A stretch of DNA of 64,000 bases from Flavobacterium sp. 11 (GCF_002754315.1 NZ_PEFE01000001.1:124001-188000); one strand, 5' to 3'. Positions 29,064 to 37,038 are shown, counted from the first letter of the stretch. Made by a program: numbers and translations. The notes: generated by a model not told the origin, from the letters alone.

Positions 29064-29096
29064 CAATTCGGGAATTTCACTATTCAATTCGGGAAT
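29064..29096 (+). promoter_or_regulatory. Paired CAATTCGGGAAT motif (site B)
   Basis: CAATTCGGGAAT occurs at 29064-29075 and 29085-29096, in direct orientation and 21 bp apart (two helical turns). GAACACC follows the second copy. The pair lies about 100 bp before the RteC-domain start and is the same motif as at 26103 and 31014. The phasing suits two protein dimers bound to one face of the helix. Confidence 0.6.
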
Positions 29097-29194
29097 CGAA
29101 CACCACACCATTTGCAGCCCGACCAACCATCTAATAGATTTGCCTCCTGATTCAATTATTGAATCAGTCAAATTGTAAATCTAAAACAGCCCTG

Positions 29195-30040
29195 ATGAAA
29201 TTGTTTGCTGAATCCTTGATGTCAGAATTAGAACATCAATTAAAATTGATCCATCTGGAAACAGAAAATCCACTGCAGTTGGCTGAACAAGCTATAAAGA
29301 ATAGCATTGCTGCCTTAGAGAGGCTAAAAACGTTTTTCATAAAATACAAACAGCTAACCAAAAAAGAGGAAATAGAATTCTTCCGGAACATCAAACCAAA
29401 GTTTGCTAGCAAATTGATTTACTACAACAAAATCTATACTATTGAAACCAACAAGCCATTGGGTTCTCAAAAAACAATGGGTAAATATTATAAAGCTGAA
29501 CTCCTTGCATTAAAAGTCTTTTTCAAGAAGAACCATGAGTTTTACCGCTACTACCGCACCGGGAACAACTGCCTCGATAATAAATATTTTATACGGGCAA
29601 AATACGATCTTAAACTAATGGTAGACAGTTTTTATTTTCAATTAGACCATCGCTTCGCAACATCCCATGACTATATAGTGGCTCGAATACTAGCCAACGA
29701 TGAGATAAAAGTTTTTCTGGAAGAGCAAATAACAAAATTAGGCAGAAAAACAATAGCTATCCAATCACCTTCTCAACTCTCTAAAGGCCCGAAATGGACG
29801 GGATCAAAAGTAGAACTGATCGAGTTGATTTATGCACTCCATACAGAAGGTGTTTTTAATAACGGAACCTCAGGACTAAAAGAGGTCATAACCTATTTCG
29901 AGACAGCCTTTAATATTGATTTGGGGCAGTTCAACAGGGTTTTTCTGGAAATCCGAAACAGAAAATCCGAGAGAACAAAATTTCTGAATACGCTAAAAAA
30001 CAAGCTCATGATCCGTATGGACGAAGCAGATGAAAATTAA
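29195..30040 (+). CDS. RteC-domain protein
   Basis: 281 aa from the ATG at 29195; the open frame reaches back to a TTG at 29159. It is mostly helical and basic: LMSELEHQLKLIHLETENPL at the start, KLIYYNKIYTIETNKPLGSQ, KNHEFYRYYRTGNNCLDNKY, and TGSKVELIELIYALHTEGVF with FNRVFLEIRNRKSERTKFLN near the end. This matches RteC, known from CTnDOT as an activator of element excision. RteC-domain proteins are also common outside conjugative elements, and no conjugation genes are in this window. A DNA-binding regulatory role is likely; the target is unknown. Confidence 0.85.
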   Translation: MKLFAESLMSELEHQLKLIHLETENPLQLAEQAIKNSIAALERLKTFFIKYKQLTKKEEIEFFRNIKPKFASKLIYYNKIYTIETNKPLGSQKTMGKYYKAELLALKVFFKKNHEFYRYYRTGNNCLDNKYFIRAKYDLKLMVDSFYFQLDHRFATSHDYIVARILANDEIKVFLEEQITKLGRKTIAIQSPSQLSKGPKWTGSKVELIELIYALHTEGVFNNGTSGLKEVITYFETAFNIDLGQFNRVFLEIRNRKSERTKFLNTLKNKLMIRMDEADEN

Positions 30041-30070
30041 AAAAGGCCGCTCAAAATCGAGCAGCCTTTT
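30041..30070 (+). terminator. Rho-independent terminator
   Basis: AAAAGGCCGCTC-aaaat-CGAGCAGCCTTTT gives a stem of about 11 pairs with one mismatch. It starts 1 bp after the RteC-domain stop codon, so it ends that unit. Confidence 0.8.
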
Positions 30071-30151
30071 ATCATTGCTTATAAAAACACCTAAAAACAA
30101 GGCTGTCGTCTTTTATAAAATCAAAACAGCCAATTGCAAAGCATGAGCATA

Positions 30152-30856
30152 CTACTCAATAGTTTCACTATCACCTATGAGATGACCTACAAGTATACGC
30201 CAGTCTGGGTCAATTATAGCTGTCGATTCCGTTCTAGTATCAAAAGTCGAATGTCGGCCATATGACGTTGTAGTCAGGATAATTTGCTTGTCAGTTTCGG
30301 TCAGAATGGGATCAATAACGATACTCCTTTCGTATTCAACCACAAAATCATAAAGAACAGCATAGCTACTTTTCTGCTTAAAAAGAAACAGAAAAGAATG
30401 GATAAAATCAATAAGACTTAATTTTGCAGCGGCTGTCATGTTAGAATTCGCAATAATATCCGAAAAACTGACAGTACTATCAGCAATGACATTAGCACCC
30501 TTTATTACTATCGCCGAATTATTGTCCTTTCTCTGCATTTTATTAAATGTAGTTTTGGCATAGGTAACAGATGCAACAGGACTACTGACAGAAGAACTTG
30601 CATCTTGTAAAGTACCCAATGCATCATGATTTTTAAATAACTTATGATACATTCTCCCATCTGAATCATAAGGATTCTCTGTATTGGCAGGCATTTCATC
30701 CACTTTTTTAGTGTTGTAATAAAGAATCTCTTTATTCGATCCTATACGCTCTGGAGTATCACTAGATACAAAGGGAGTATCGGTAGTACAAGAATCAAGT
30801 GTAAACAAAAAGGAGAAGCAAATTAAAGTGCTAAGGCTTGAATAGAATTTTTTCAT
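30152..30856 (-). CDS. Lipoprotein of unknown function
   Basis: 234 aa. A type II signal peptide (MKKFYSSLSTLICFSFLFTL) ends in the lipobox LDSC. Mature sequence TTDTPFVSSDTPERIG lacks a known domain. A middle block VIADSTVSFSDIIANSNMTA is followed by SLIDFIHSFLFLFKQKSSYA and a predicted beta-rich end with FDTRTESTAIIDPDWRILVG. Probably anchored in the outer or inner membrane facing the periplasm. It is transcribed divergently from the TPR-AraC gene across a region carrying the CAATTC motif pair, so the two may share control. I do not recognise the family. Confidence 0.75.
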   Translation of the reverse strand: MKKFYSSLSTLICFSFLFTLDSCTTDTPFVSSDTPERIGSNKEILYYNTKKVDEMPANTENPYDSDGRMYHKLFKNHDALGTLQDASSSVSSPVASVTYAKTTFNKMQRKDNNSAIVIKGANVIADSTVSFSDIIANSNMTAAAKLSLIDFIHSFLFLFKQKSSYAVLYDFVVEYERSIVIDPILTETDKQIILTTTSYGRHSTFDTRTESTAIIDPDWRILVGHLIGDSETIE

Positions 30857-31013
30857 TTTGGTTAATGTTTTTAAATGTTACTGATTACTTTTTTCATCAG
30901 TTCATTTCTCCCGGGATAATCTGAACAATAGGGTGGTTTTGCTCATAACAAAACCGTTTGAATTCAAGGCAAAACTAAGAGGACGTTTTTCCTCCGACAA
31001 GCCAACATCTGTT

Positions 31014-31049
31014 CAATTCGGGAATCTACTATATTCAATTCCCGAATTG
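31014..31049 (+). promoter_or_regulatory. Paired CAATTCssGAATTG motif (site C)
   Basis: CAATTCGGGAAT at 31014-31025 and the near-perfect palindrome CAATTCCCGAATTG at 31036-31049 are spaced 22 bp start to start, followed by AACAC. The pair lies in the 382-bp divergent gap (30857-31238) between the lipoprotein gene and the TPR-AraC gene. Nothing else recognisable is in that gap. Confidence 0.6.
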
Positions 31050-31238
31050 AACACAGTACATTTTACAATAAACAACAACTATCCAGCGAATTATACTCCA
31101 GAAAATGAAAGAATCCTTTATTAGGGTAATTCTTGCATCAATTAAATTATTTTAGTTACATTTAGTGTACAGGAATAGTATGTCATACTATACCATCTTT
31201 ATTCTTTCTAATCAATAAGCCCCCCAATCTTTAGGAAT

Positions 31239-32891
31239 ATGATAAAAAACTACTTACTTATAATATGGGTATGCCTGTATAATTACGCAAATGCACAACA
31301 AAAGAATTTTGTCATTCCAGACAGTCTTTCAAACAAGAACTATGAATATTTTAGCAACAACATACGATACGAGGAAAAAGATAGTATCAAAGAGCTACTC
31401 TATGCACAGTCATGGTTATCAAAAGCAAAACGGGAGAATAACTTCGGTCAAATGGCACTGTCCTATAAAGCCTTAATTTATAAAAACGATAAAAAGCTAC
31501 AACTTATATATGCTGATAGTATGCTCGCAACGGCAAAAAGAACAACCGATATTGAATTAATCGGATCGGTTTACATGACGAAAGGAGCAGTGTATTACGA
31601 CCGTAAAGAGCATATTAAAGCACTCGATAACTACCTGATAGCGGACGAATACATTTCAAAAACCAATAACCACTACCTTATATATAAAGCAAAATATGTT
31701 ATTGGTTTAATCAAAAATCACCTTGGATTTTACGATGAGGCAACAGCACTATTTCAAGAATGTATAAAGTATTTCAAGGGAAAAAATGACCGTGCCTATC
31801 TGAATTCATTGCATTCTTTGGGGCTTTGTTACAACCGCATAGGTAAATATAAGCTGTGTAGCCAAATCAATCAGACGGGGCTGAACGAGGGACTGCGCTT
31901 TAAAAATTTAGAAATGGAGCCGTACTTCATCCATTCCGAAGGCGTTAACCAATATTTCAAACACAATTACAGCGATGCAATAAAAAAATTAAAAGTAGCG
32001 CTTCCTGCAGTGATTCATAATAAAGACTTTGCAAACGAAACTACGGCCTATTTTTACATCGGTAAAAGTTACTGGGCTCAAGAGTTGCAGGAAAAGGCAT
32101 TACCCTACTTAAAGAAGATAGATGACGCTTTCCAAAAACAAAAGTACATACGTCCTGATTTACGGGAAGCCTATGAAATATTAATTGATTATTATCAGCA
32201 ACGAAACAACAGGGAATTAGAGTTATATTACGTCAGCACGCTATTAAAAGTAGACCAGGTGCTGCATAAGGATTTCAAATACCTTTCAGGGAAAATACAC
32301 AAAGAATACGACACAAAAAAATTACTGCAAAGGCAAAGAAACAATGAACAATATTGGACAATTGTAGTCTGCATTATAATTACCATAATGACAGTAGTGA
32401 TAGCCGTATTAGCGCGCAGACACTATAAAAATAAAAGATTATTTGAAGAGTTGATGAATCGCAAACCCGAAACGACCCAATCATTGGTTTCAAACAATAC
32501 CAGTAAAGAAAACGAACTCGATATTAATCCTGAAGTGATTGCCTCCATTCTAAAAAATCTGGAAAAATTTGAGCGAAATAAAAAATACCTCGAAAAAGAC
32601 ATGACTTTGGCAAAAATGGCTGCATTATTAAACACCAATATGAAATACGCTTCAAAAATTATAGCACGATATCGTAACAAAGGAACAGTTGACTATATCA
32701 GCAATTTAAAGATTGACCATATTATAGAATTACTCAAAAACGAAAACAAATACCGCAATTACACCAACAAGGCATTAGGTGAAGAATCCGGTTTCGGTTC
32801 CACTCAAAACTTTACACGGGCATTCAATAACCGAACAGGCCTCTCTCCCACCTACTTCATCAGCAAATTAAGAAGTCAACAACATTCATAA
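31239..32891 (+). CDS. TPR-containing membrane AraC-family regulator
   Basis: 550 aa. Signal-like N-terminus (MIKNYLLIIWVCLYNYANAQ), then about 330 residues of TPR-like helices, for example HIKALDNYLIADEYISKTNN and LNSLHSLGLCYNRIGKYKLC. One transmembrane segment follows (YWTIVVCIIITIMTVVIAVL, about residues 368-388). The cytoplasmic C-terminus is an AraC helix-turn-helix domain: KDMTLAKMAALLNTNMKYAS, SNLKIDHIIELL and EESGFGSTQNFTRAFNNRTG. This one-component membrane-bound form is frequent in Flavobacteriia. The periplasmic TPRs presumably sense a ligand or protein. Signal and targets unknown. Confidence 0.88.
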   Translation: MIKNYLLIIWVCLYNYANAQQKNFVIPDSLSNKNYEYFSNNIRYEEKDSIKELLYAQSWLSKAKRENNFGQMALSYKALIYKNDKKLQLIYADSMLATAKRTTDIELIGSVYMTKGAVYYDRKEHIKALDNYLIADEYISKTNNHYLIYKAKYVIGLIKNHLGFYDEATALFQECIKYFKGKNDRAYLNSLHSLGLCYNRIGKYKLCSQINQTGLNEGLRFKNLEMEPYFIHSEGVNQYFKHNYSDAIKKLKVALPAVIHNKDFANETTAYFYIGKSYWAQELQEKALPYLKKIDDAFQKQKYIRPDLREAYEILIDYYQQRNNRELELYYVSTLLKVDQVLHKDFKYLSGKIHKEYDTKKLLQRQRNNEQYWTIVVCIIITIMTVVIAVLARRHYKNKRLFEELMNRKPETTQSLVSNNTSKENELDINPEVIASILKNLEKFERNKKYLEKDMTLAKMAALLNTNMKYASKIIARYRNKGTVDYISNLKIDHIIELLKNENKYRNYTNKALGEESGFGSTQNFTRAFNNRTGLSPTYFISKLRSQQHS

Positions 32892-32917
32892 ATAATAATA
32901 ATAATAATAATAATAAT
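32891..32917. repeat. (AAT)9 trinucleotide microsatellite
   Basis: Nine AAT units begin at the last base of the stop codon of the TPR-AraC gene. It is the same trinucleotide as the tract between wzm and wzt. Confidence 0.93.
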
Positions 32918-33000
32918 ACATCATCTGCGATGCCATTATAGTTACCATATCACAAAATCAATCTAAGTTCCGACTTCAACCCGCCCTTATAGTTGCCAAA

Positions 33001-33113
33001 CCAAAAAATCACGGTAAGGATTATAGTGTTGGCCGAAGGGAGTGACCCCCGAGTCGAGTGTGAAACACGAGCGGCTGGGGTCGCGATAGGAAAATTCGTC
33101 CGATGATTTTTGG
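33001..33113 (+). repeat. 113-bp structured intergenic repeat, copy 1
   Basis: Bounded by imperfect inverted arms CCAAAAAATCACGG and CCGATGATTTTTGG. Inside is a hairpin GTGT-gaa-ACAC (33058-33068), then GAGCGGCTGGGGTC. Flanks are also shared between copies: CGCCCTTAT upstream, and TTTAGGCTTGATTTTTTG with an AAAAGTAAAAATCATCTTC tail downstream. Copies 2 (33317) and 3 (38990) have exactly the same length between arms. No coding function is apparent. Confidence 0.85.
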
Positions 33114-33316
33114 TGTAAAAATATTTAGGCTTGATTTTTTGTTTCTTTTGTATCAAGACAAAAGTAAAAATCATCTTCATCAACAAAAAACGTGTAAAAA
33201 CATTTTTGTTTCTTATGAAATCTAAGATTCAAGAACTCCAATAAATTATTAACTCTTGAGCTATCAAAAGAAAAGAATCTTCATTAACCTCTTCTTCCCG
33301 CCCTTATCTTTTTATA

Positions 33317-33429
33317 CCAAAAAATCACGGTAAGGATTTTAGCGCTGGCCGTAGGGAGTGATCCCGGAGTTGAGCGCGCAGCATGAACGGCTGGGGTCGC
33401 GATAGGAAAATTTGTCCGATGATTTTTGG
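33317..33429 (+). repeat. 113-bp structured intergenic repeat, copy 2
   Basis: Same arms and length as copy 1, with several internal substitutions (TTGAGCGCGCAGCATGAACG in place of the copy-1 hairpin segment). It is followed by the same GATTGATTTTTTTGTTACTT and AAAAGTAAAAATCATCTTC tail. Copies 1 and 2 lie in tandem just before the helix-turn-helix gene and fill most of the gap 32918-33688. Confidence 0.85.
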
Positions 33430-33688
33430 TATAAAAATATTCAGGATTGATTTTTTTGTTACTTTTTTCATCAAGGAAAAAAGTAAAAATCATCTTCTTC
33501 AGATAAAAATCAGTACTAACATAAACGTACTTCTTATGACTTCCCTTATACTTTTATTAAAAAAAGTCAATAACCACAACAACCCCAAAATAAAAACTCA
33601 TTTTTTCTATCACAACTTGTGAACCACTTGTGATTTAAAATCAACCAATACCAACAATTTTGCACCATAACAATATAAAACAAAACTT

Positions 33689-33976
33689 ATGGCAATCGAA
33701 ATCCTCACCAAAGCAGACCTCCATGAATTCCGTAAATCTCTTTTAGAAGATATCAGAGAAATACTAAAAGACAAAAACGAGCAAACCAAAAAATGGCTAA
33801 AATCAACCGAAGTCAGGAAATTACTCAAAATCTCTCCAGGAACACTTCAAAACCTCCGTATCAACGGAACACTTTCCTACACGAAAATCAATGGCATTAT
33901 ATATTATGACCACACTGTTATTGAAAAACTTCTAAACGGAAATAAAGTAAATACCCTCCCTAACCTTTTCAAGTAA
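33689..33976 (+). CDS. Helix-turn-helix DNA-binding protein (HTH_17/Xis-like)
   Basis: 95 aa. A charged helical N-terminus (ADLHEFRKSLLEDIREILKD) precedes WLKSTEVRKLLKISPGTLQN and LRINGTLSYTKINGIIYYDH, the winged MerR/excisionase-like pattern of HTH_17. Small proteins of this type are common at the edge of mobile or accessory cassettes in Bacteroidetes, acting as regulators or excision factors. No integrase is in the window, so only DNA binding is predicted. It follows the two tandem 113-bp repeats. Confidence 0.85.
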   Translation: MAIEILTKADLHEFRKSLLEDIREILKDKNEQTKKWLKSTEVRKLLKISPGTLQNLRINGTLSYTKINGIIYYDHTVIEKLLNGNKVNTLPNLFK

Positions 33977-34009
33977 AGTCATTACGAACAGCGAAGCAAT
34001 CTGATTCCG

Positions 34010-34086
34010 TTTAACTTCTCACTTTTCACTTCTCACTATTCACTTCTCACTATTCACTTCTCACTATTCAACATTCACCACTCACT
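34010..34086. repeat. Tandem 14-bp repeats
   Basis: Three perfect copies of CACTTCTCACTATT (34027-34040, 34041-34054, 34055-34068) with degenerate copies on both sides. The array ends 6 bp before the next start codon, so copy-number change could affect its translation or transcription. Confidence 0.85.
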
Positions 34087-34092
34087 AATAAA

Positions 34093-34395
34093 ATGAATTA
34101 CATAAAACACCTCACTGGTTTCTTCGAGCGCATAGTCCAGGACCAAAATCTAAACCCTACCCATATCAGCTTATACATTGCATTATTCCAATTTTGGAAT
34201 GTCAATCATTTTCAAAACCCGATAAGCATAACTAGGGAGGAGATTATGCGAATTAGCAAAATTTGCTCCACGGCAACGTATCACAAATGCATGAGAGAAC
34301 TAAATGAAAAAGGATATATCAAATACGAACCTTCATTTAATCCCTTTAAAGGCAGTATGGTAATCCTTTTTAATTTTTCAGAAGACCTGAAATAA
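34093..34395 (+). CDS. Small winged-helix regulator-like protein
   Basis: 100 aa. It begins MNYIKHLTGFFERIVQDQNL. NPTHISLYIALFQFWNVNHF, SITREEIMRISKICSTATYH and KCMRELNEKGYIKYEPSFNP give a winged-helix layout, and it ends VILFNFSEDLK. I recognise it as a frequent small regulator-like or replication-initiator-like protein of Bacteroidetes accessory regions. Its target is unknown. The 14-bp tandem repeats sit directly upstream. Confidence 0.75.
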   Translation: MNYIKHLTGFFERIVQDQNLNPTHISLYIALFQFWNVNHFQNPISITREEIMRISKICSTATYHKCMRELNEKGYIKYEPSFNPFKGSMVILFNFSEDLK

Positions 34396-34521
34396 GTTCA
34401 ACAAACAGCTGCTAAAAGCATAAAATGTACTAAAATTAATATAAAATAGTACCTCCTATGCTAAAGCATTAAAATAAACAATTAAATTAGTGTTCTATAA
34501 CGTTAATCAATCAATTTTAAA

Positions 34522-34854
34522 ATGGGAAAATTTGTAATTACTAAAAGAGTAAATGGAGAGTTTCAATTCAACTTAAAGGCTAACAACGGCCAGACAATTC
34601 TAGCCAGCGAAGGCTATGGGACAAAAGCCAGCTGTGAAAACGGAATTGAATCCGTAAAGCGCAATGCGCAGGATGATGCAAAATTTGATCGCAAGACAGC
34701 TGCAAACGGGAAAGCGTATTTCAATTTGAAAGCAACTAATGGTCAAATTATCGGTACAAGTGAAATGTATGAAACGGTAGCTTCTCGTGACAACGGAATT
34801 GAATCAGTAAAAAACAATGCGCCGGATGCAACAACAGAAGACCTTTCAAGCTAA
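34522..34854 (+). CDS. YegP/DUF1508-family protein
   Basis: 110 aa with two copies of the short DUF1508 unit. The first is FVITKRVNGEFQFNLKANNG followed by GYGTKASCENGIESVKRNAQ. The second is FDRKTAANGKAYFNLKATNG followed by MYETVASRDNGIESVKNNAP. This two-repeat size matches E. coli YegP. The family is small, soluble and of unknown function, sometimes stress-linked. A terminator follows 69 bp downstream. Confidence 0.92.
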   Translation: MGKFVITKRVNGEFQFNLKANNGQTILASEGYGTKASCENGIESVKRNAQDDAKFDRKTAANGKAYFNLKATNGQIIGTSEMYETVASRDNGIESVKNNAPDATTEDLSS

Positions 34855-34923
34855 ATCAATAAAATAGTAGCACAGCTATTTGAGAAAATTAACCGATCAA
34901 ATGCTACTGGTAGTGTAAACTAA

Positions 34924-34953
34924 AAAAGCCCATTCCTTTCGGTTTGGGCTTTT
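34924..34953 (+). terminator. Rho-independent terminator
   Basis: AAAAGCCCA-ttcctttcggtt-TGGGCTTTT forms a 9-bp stem with A and T tracts on either side. It lies between the YegP gene and the convergent membrane-peptide cassette, and can serve both. Confidence 0.82.
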
Positions 34954-34989
34954 ACTTATTTAATATCAGTTGGTAAAACTGGAATCAAA

Positions 34990-35166
34990 CTATTTTCGGT
35001 ACTTCTTAATAAAAAATTTGAGTAACATCGATATCATAAAACTGACTATAGCTCCAATGGTAGCCAATAAAACAGTTTTCATAACATCTTCCGACTGTAA
35101 ATTCGGTGCAATGCTCAAAAATGTACCTCCTGCTGTACCCATAAGGATAGGATTACTCGTCGTCAT
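34990..35166 (-). CDS. Small holin-like membrane protein (58 aa)
   Basis: The ATG at 35166 (MTTSNPILMGTAGGTFLSIA) overlaps the end of the 79-aa gene by 14 bp, indicating coupled translation; a longer frame reaches 35193. One clear transmembrane segment is VLLATIGAIVSFMISMLLKF, preceded by a weaker hydrophobic glycine-rich stretch, and the tail is basic (FIKKYRK). Size, one or two helices and a positively charged end are holin-like features, but there is no sequence signature. It is the last gene of a four-gene minus-strand unit with a DUF5675 gene. Confidence 0.65.
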   Translation of the reverse strand: MTTSNPILMGTAGGTFLSIAPNLQSEDVMKTVLLATIGAIVSFMISMLLKFFIKKYRK

Positions 35167-35392
35167 CCTCAAGGGGATTAGGGTTTTCCTCATAAGAAGT
35201 CGTAAGCTGACTTACAGCAGACAAAACACCACCTACAACTGCCATATACCCGCCAATCGAGCCAATGATAACAGGCAAAGCAACCGGGGCAGTCAAAATA
35301 GTTCCGCCAACTGCTGCAAATGCCAGTCCAATATTCCGAAGTACTCTAAAAAATTTCGGCGTAGGACCTTTTATTCTTTTTACTAAATTCAT
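35153..35392 (-). CDS. Small membrane protein (79 aa), holin-like
   Basis: It begins MNLVKRIKGPTPKFFRVLRN with a basic amphipathic head. Two hydrophobic segments follow (NIGLAFAAVGGTILTAPVAL and PVIIGSIGGYMAVVGGVLSA), and the tail is acidic (NPNPLEDDDE). It lies 11 bp after the DUF5675 gene and overlaps the 58-aa membrane gene. The pair resembles a holin/partner arrangement of phage lysis modules. No known domain is recognised. Confidence 0.65.
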   Translation of the reverse strand: MNLVKRIKGPTPKFFRVLRNIGLAFAAVGGTILTAPVALPVIIGSIGGYMAVVGGVLSAVSQLTTSYEENPNPLEDDDE

Positions 35393-35403
35393 AAGTATAA
35401 ATT

Positions 35404-35799
35404 TTAAGATTGAATAATTAATGAAACTATTGCGGACTGATTTAAAGCGCCATAAACCATTTTTTTCACTTTAACAAAAGCCTGTCGGGATTGCAAACCT
35501 AAACCAGCTCCGGAAAGCTGCGTAACTGGAGCAATACAGCCATTCAATTCATTCAAGGCGTTATTAGCAGGATGCAACAAAATAAAGCTTCTGTTTTTTA
35601 CGGCAACCACTTCAATATGCCATTGAAATTTCCGACTATAACGCTTTCGCAATAAATAGTATCCTTCAGGAATACAGGAAACACTCTTTTGATTTTTTCT
35701 CCAAGGCAATTCAATAGTATTACAAATGAATTGACCATTGCAAGCAAGTTTTCCATTAGTTCCTTCAGGGAAATAAGTTCTGGACAATACCAAAACCAT
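35404..35799 (-). CDS. DUF5675-family protein
   Basis: 131 aa from the ATG at 35799 (MVLVLSRTYFPEGTNGKLAC), 1 bp after the upstream stop codon. A longer frame to 35847 overlaps that gene and is unlikely. Family landmarks: FICNTIELPWRKNQKSVSCI, PEGYYLLRKRYSRKFQWHIE, RSFILLHPANNALNELNGCI. The H...GC arrangement recalls the His/Cys pair of L,D-transpeptidases (YkuD), so a cell-wall enzyme is conceivable. That is inference; the family is formally of unknown function. Neighbours are small holin-like proteins, which would fit a lysis-type role. Confidence 0.82.
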   Translation of the reverse strand: MVLVLSRTYFPEGTNGKLACNGQFICNTIELPWRKNQKSVSCIPEGYYLLRKRYSRKFQWHIEVVAVKNRSFILLHPANNALNELNGCIAPVTQLSGAGLGLQSRQAFVKVKKMVYGALNQSAIVSLIIQS

Positions 35800-35800
35800 A

Positions 35801-36556
35801 TTACAATCCACTGACTTGAACCAAAGCCAATGGGTTATAAGAACCATTTTTCAATGGATACATTGTTCCATTTACCTCTTGATAAAACTCCACTCCTAAA
35901 GCTAGAAATAGGGGCTTAGTACTATTTGGAGTAATCATGTTGGTTTGACTGATAGCAACAGTTGGTGTAACATCCCATGGAAGAATAGCGGTTTCTGAAT
36001 TAGAAGCTACAAAACTTTCCGCTTCAAAATCAACTTCAGCTCCAGCTGAAATAATTTTAAAATGAGTTGTCCCCGAGGCAGCAGCAATCATATTTGACGG
36101 AATAAAAGAAGCCAAATCAACTTTGATTTCTCCTGTTAAACGGTCAATGGTGGCTACAAAGGGCGCAAACAAGCTGGTGCCCAATTTCCCTCTGATATTG
36201 AACTCAAAACCTGTAAGCAGTTCAGCTTCACCATCAATGACATTGCGCAATCCTCTTACACTGGTAATATCAGCTTGAATGACTTTTACCATGGATTGAG
36301 TGAGTCGGCTGACCATTCTGCCATCGGCCGAATTCAAGAGTAACGCTCTTAATGCGGTTCTCAATACCTTTCCAGCTTTGCCGGCCCGGCCAAATTCAGA
36401 ACCATTTTCACGGGTTCTCTGGAACGCAGGATCGCTCGCAATTCTACTGGCTTCGATTCCGCCTTTTTCGCGTGCCAGATGCCCATCCTGCGTTTTGTAA
36501 AAAGTAATATCTCCGATAGTACCTTTCAATTTAATTATACCTTTCTGTCTTGCCAT
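35801..36556 (-). CDS. Conserved Bacteroidetes protein of unknown function, cassette lead gene
   Basis: 251 aa, no signal peptide. N-terminal segment IIKLKGTIGDITFYKTQDGH, then AREKGGIEASRIASDPAFQR and TRENGSEFGRAGKAGKVLRT. The middle is helical (VSRLTQSMVKVIQADITSVR), and the C-terminal half is beta-rich (FVATIDRLTGEIKVDLASFI, LFLALGVEFYQEVNGTMYPL). The plus-strand protein at 37152-37943 shares the first ~70 residues in pattern, so the two are homologues. I recall similar proteins widely in Flavobacteriia next to DUF5675 and small membrane genes, but know no function. The layout could suit a secreted or particle-forming subunit; this is speculation. Confidence 0.75.
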   Translation of the reverse strand: MARQKGIIKLKGTIGDITFYKTQDGHLAREKGGIEASRIASDPAFQRTRENGSEFGRAGKAGKVLRTALRALLLNSADGRMVSRLTQSMVKVIQADITSVRGLRNVIDGEAELLTGFEFNIRGKLGTSLFAPFVATIDRLTGEIKVDLASFIPSNMIAAASGTTHFKIISAGAEVDFEAESFVASNSETAILPWDVTPTVAISQTNMITPNSTKPLFLALGVEFYQEVNGTMYPLKNGSYNPLALVQVSGL

Positions 36557-36834
36557 AATTGCTAAAATTTAAGTTTAAAATAATTGAACTAATCTTTCAT
36601 CCTGAATATTCGTTGCAACTAAATCTGGAATGATTGCTGCAAAGATTGAATCATTTAAACAACATTTCAAAAAGCAGATGTCAATAATGGTATTAAAAAG
36701 CCTACAATTACCTATTTTAGTCAATTCATAAGTGATTAAATTTCATAACTTTACAAAAAAACAATAGGACCCTGAAATGGGACAGATAAAAAGAAAAGTC
36801 TATTGACAGCAATAATGTATTAAAAAATAAAAAT

Positions 36835-37038
36835 GTGATTGCAAGTAACATCAGGGTATGCATTTATCCAAAAGATGTACAACGTATTACTGGTAAAACA
36901 TACCGCCAAGCAAGGTTGTATCTGCATAAGATCAAAACCAACTTGAATAAAGAACCACATCAACTACTTTCAATAGAGGAGTTTTGTGACTATTCAGGGC
37001 TTCAGATGGAACATGTTTTGCGTTGTATAATCGGATAG
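36835..37038 (+). CDS. Small conserved protein, probable DNA-binding (67 aa)
   Basis: It starts with GTG at 36835 (reads MIASNIRVCIYPKDVQRITG). KTYRQARLYLHKIKTNLNKE and LLSIEEFCDYSGLQMEHVLR make two helical blocks resembling a short helix-turn-helix protein. I recognise the VCIYPKDxxRITG / FCxYxGL pattern from many Bacteroidetes genomes, without a known role. It lies in the gap between the two divergent homologues of the 251-aa family. Confidence 0.7.
   Translation: MIASNIRVCIYPKDVQRITGKTYRQARLYLHKIKTNLNKEPHQLLSIEEFCDYSGLQMEHVLRCIIG

Noticed and set aside
28803..29150. 115-codon plus-strand frame upstream of the RteC-domain gene
   Set aside because: It covers the hairpin at 28829 and the CAATTCGGGAAT motif pair and shows no protein-like pattern. 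Regulatory DNA is the simpler reading.
29195..30040. Integrative conjugative element of the CTnDOT type
   Set aside because: The RteC-domain protein alone is not enough; no rteA/rteB neighbours, mobilisation, transfer or integrase genes are seen nearby.
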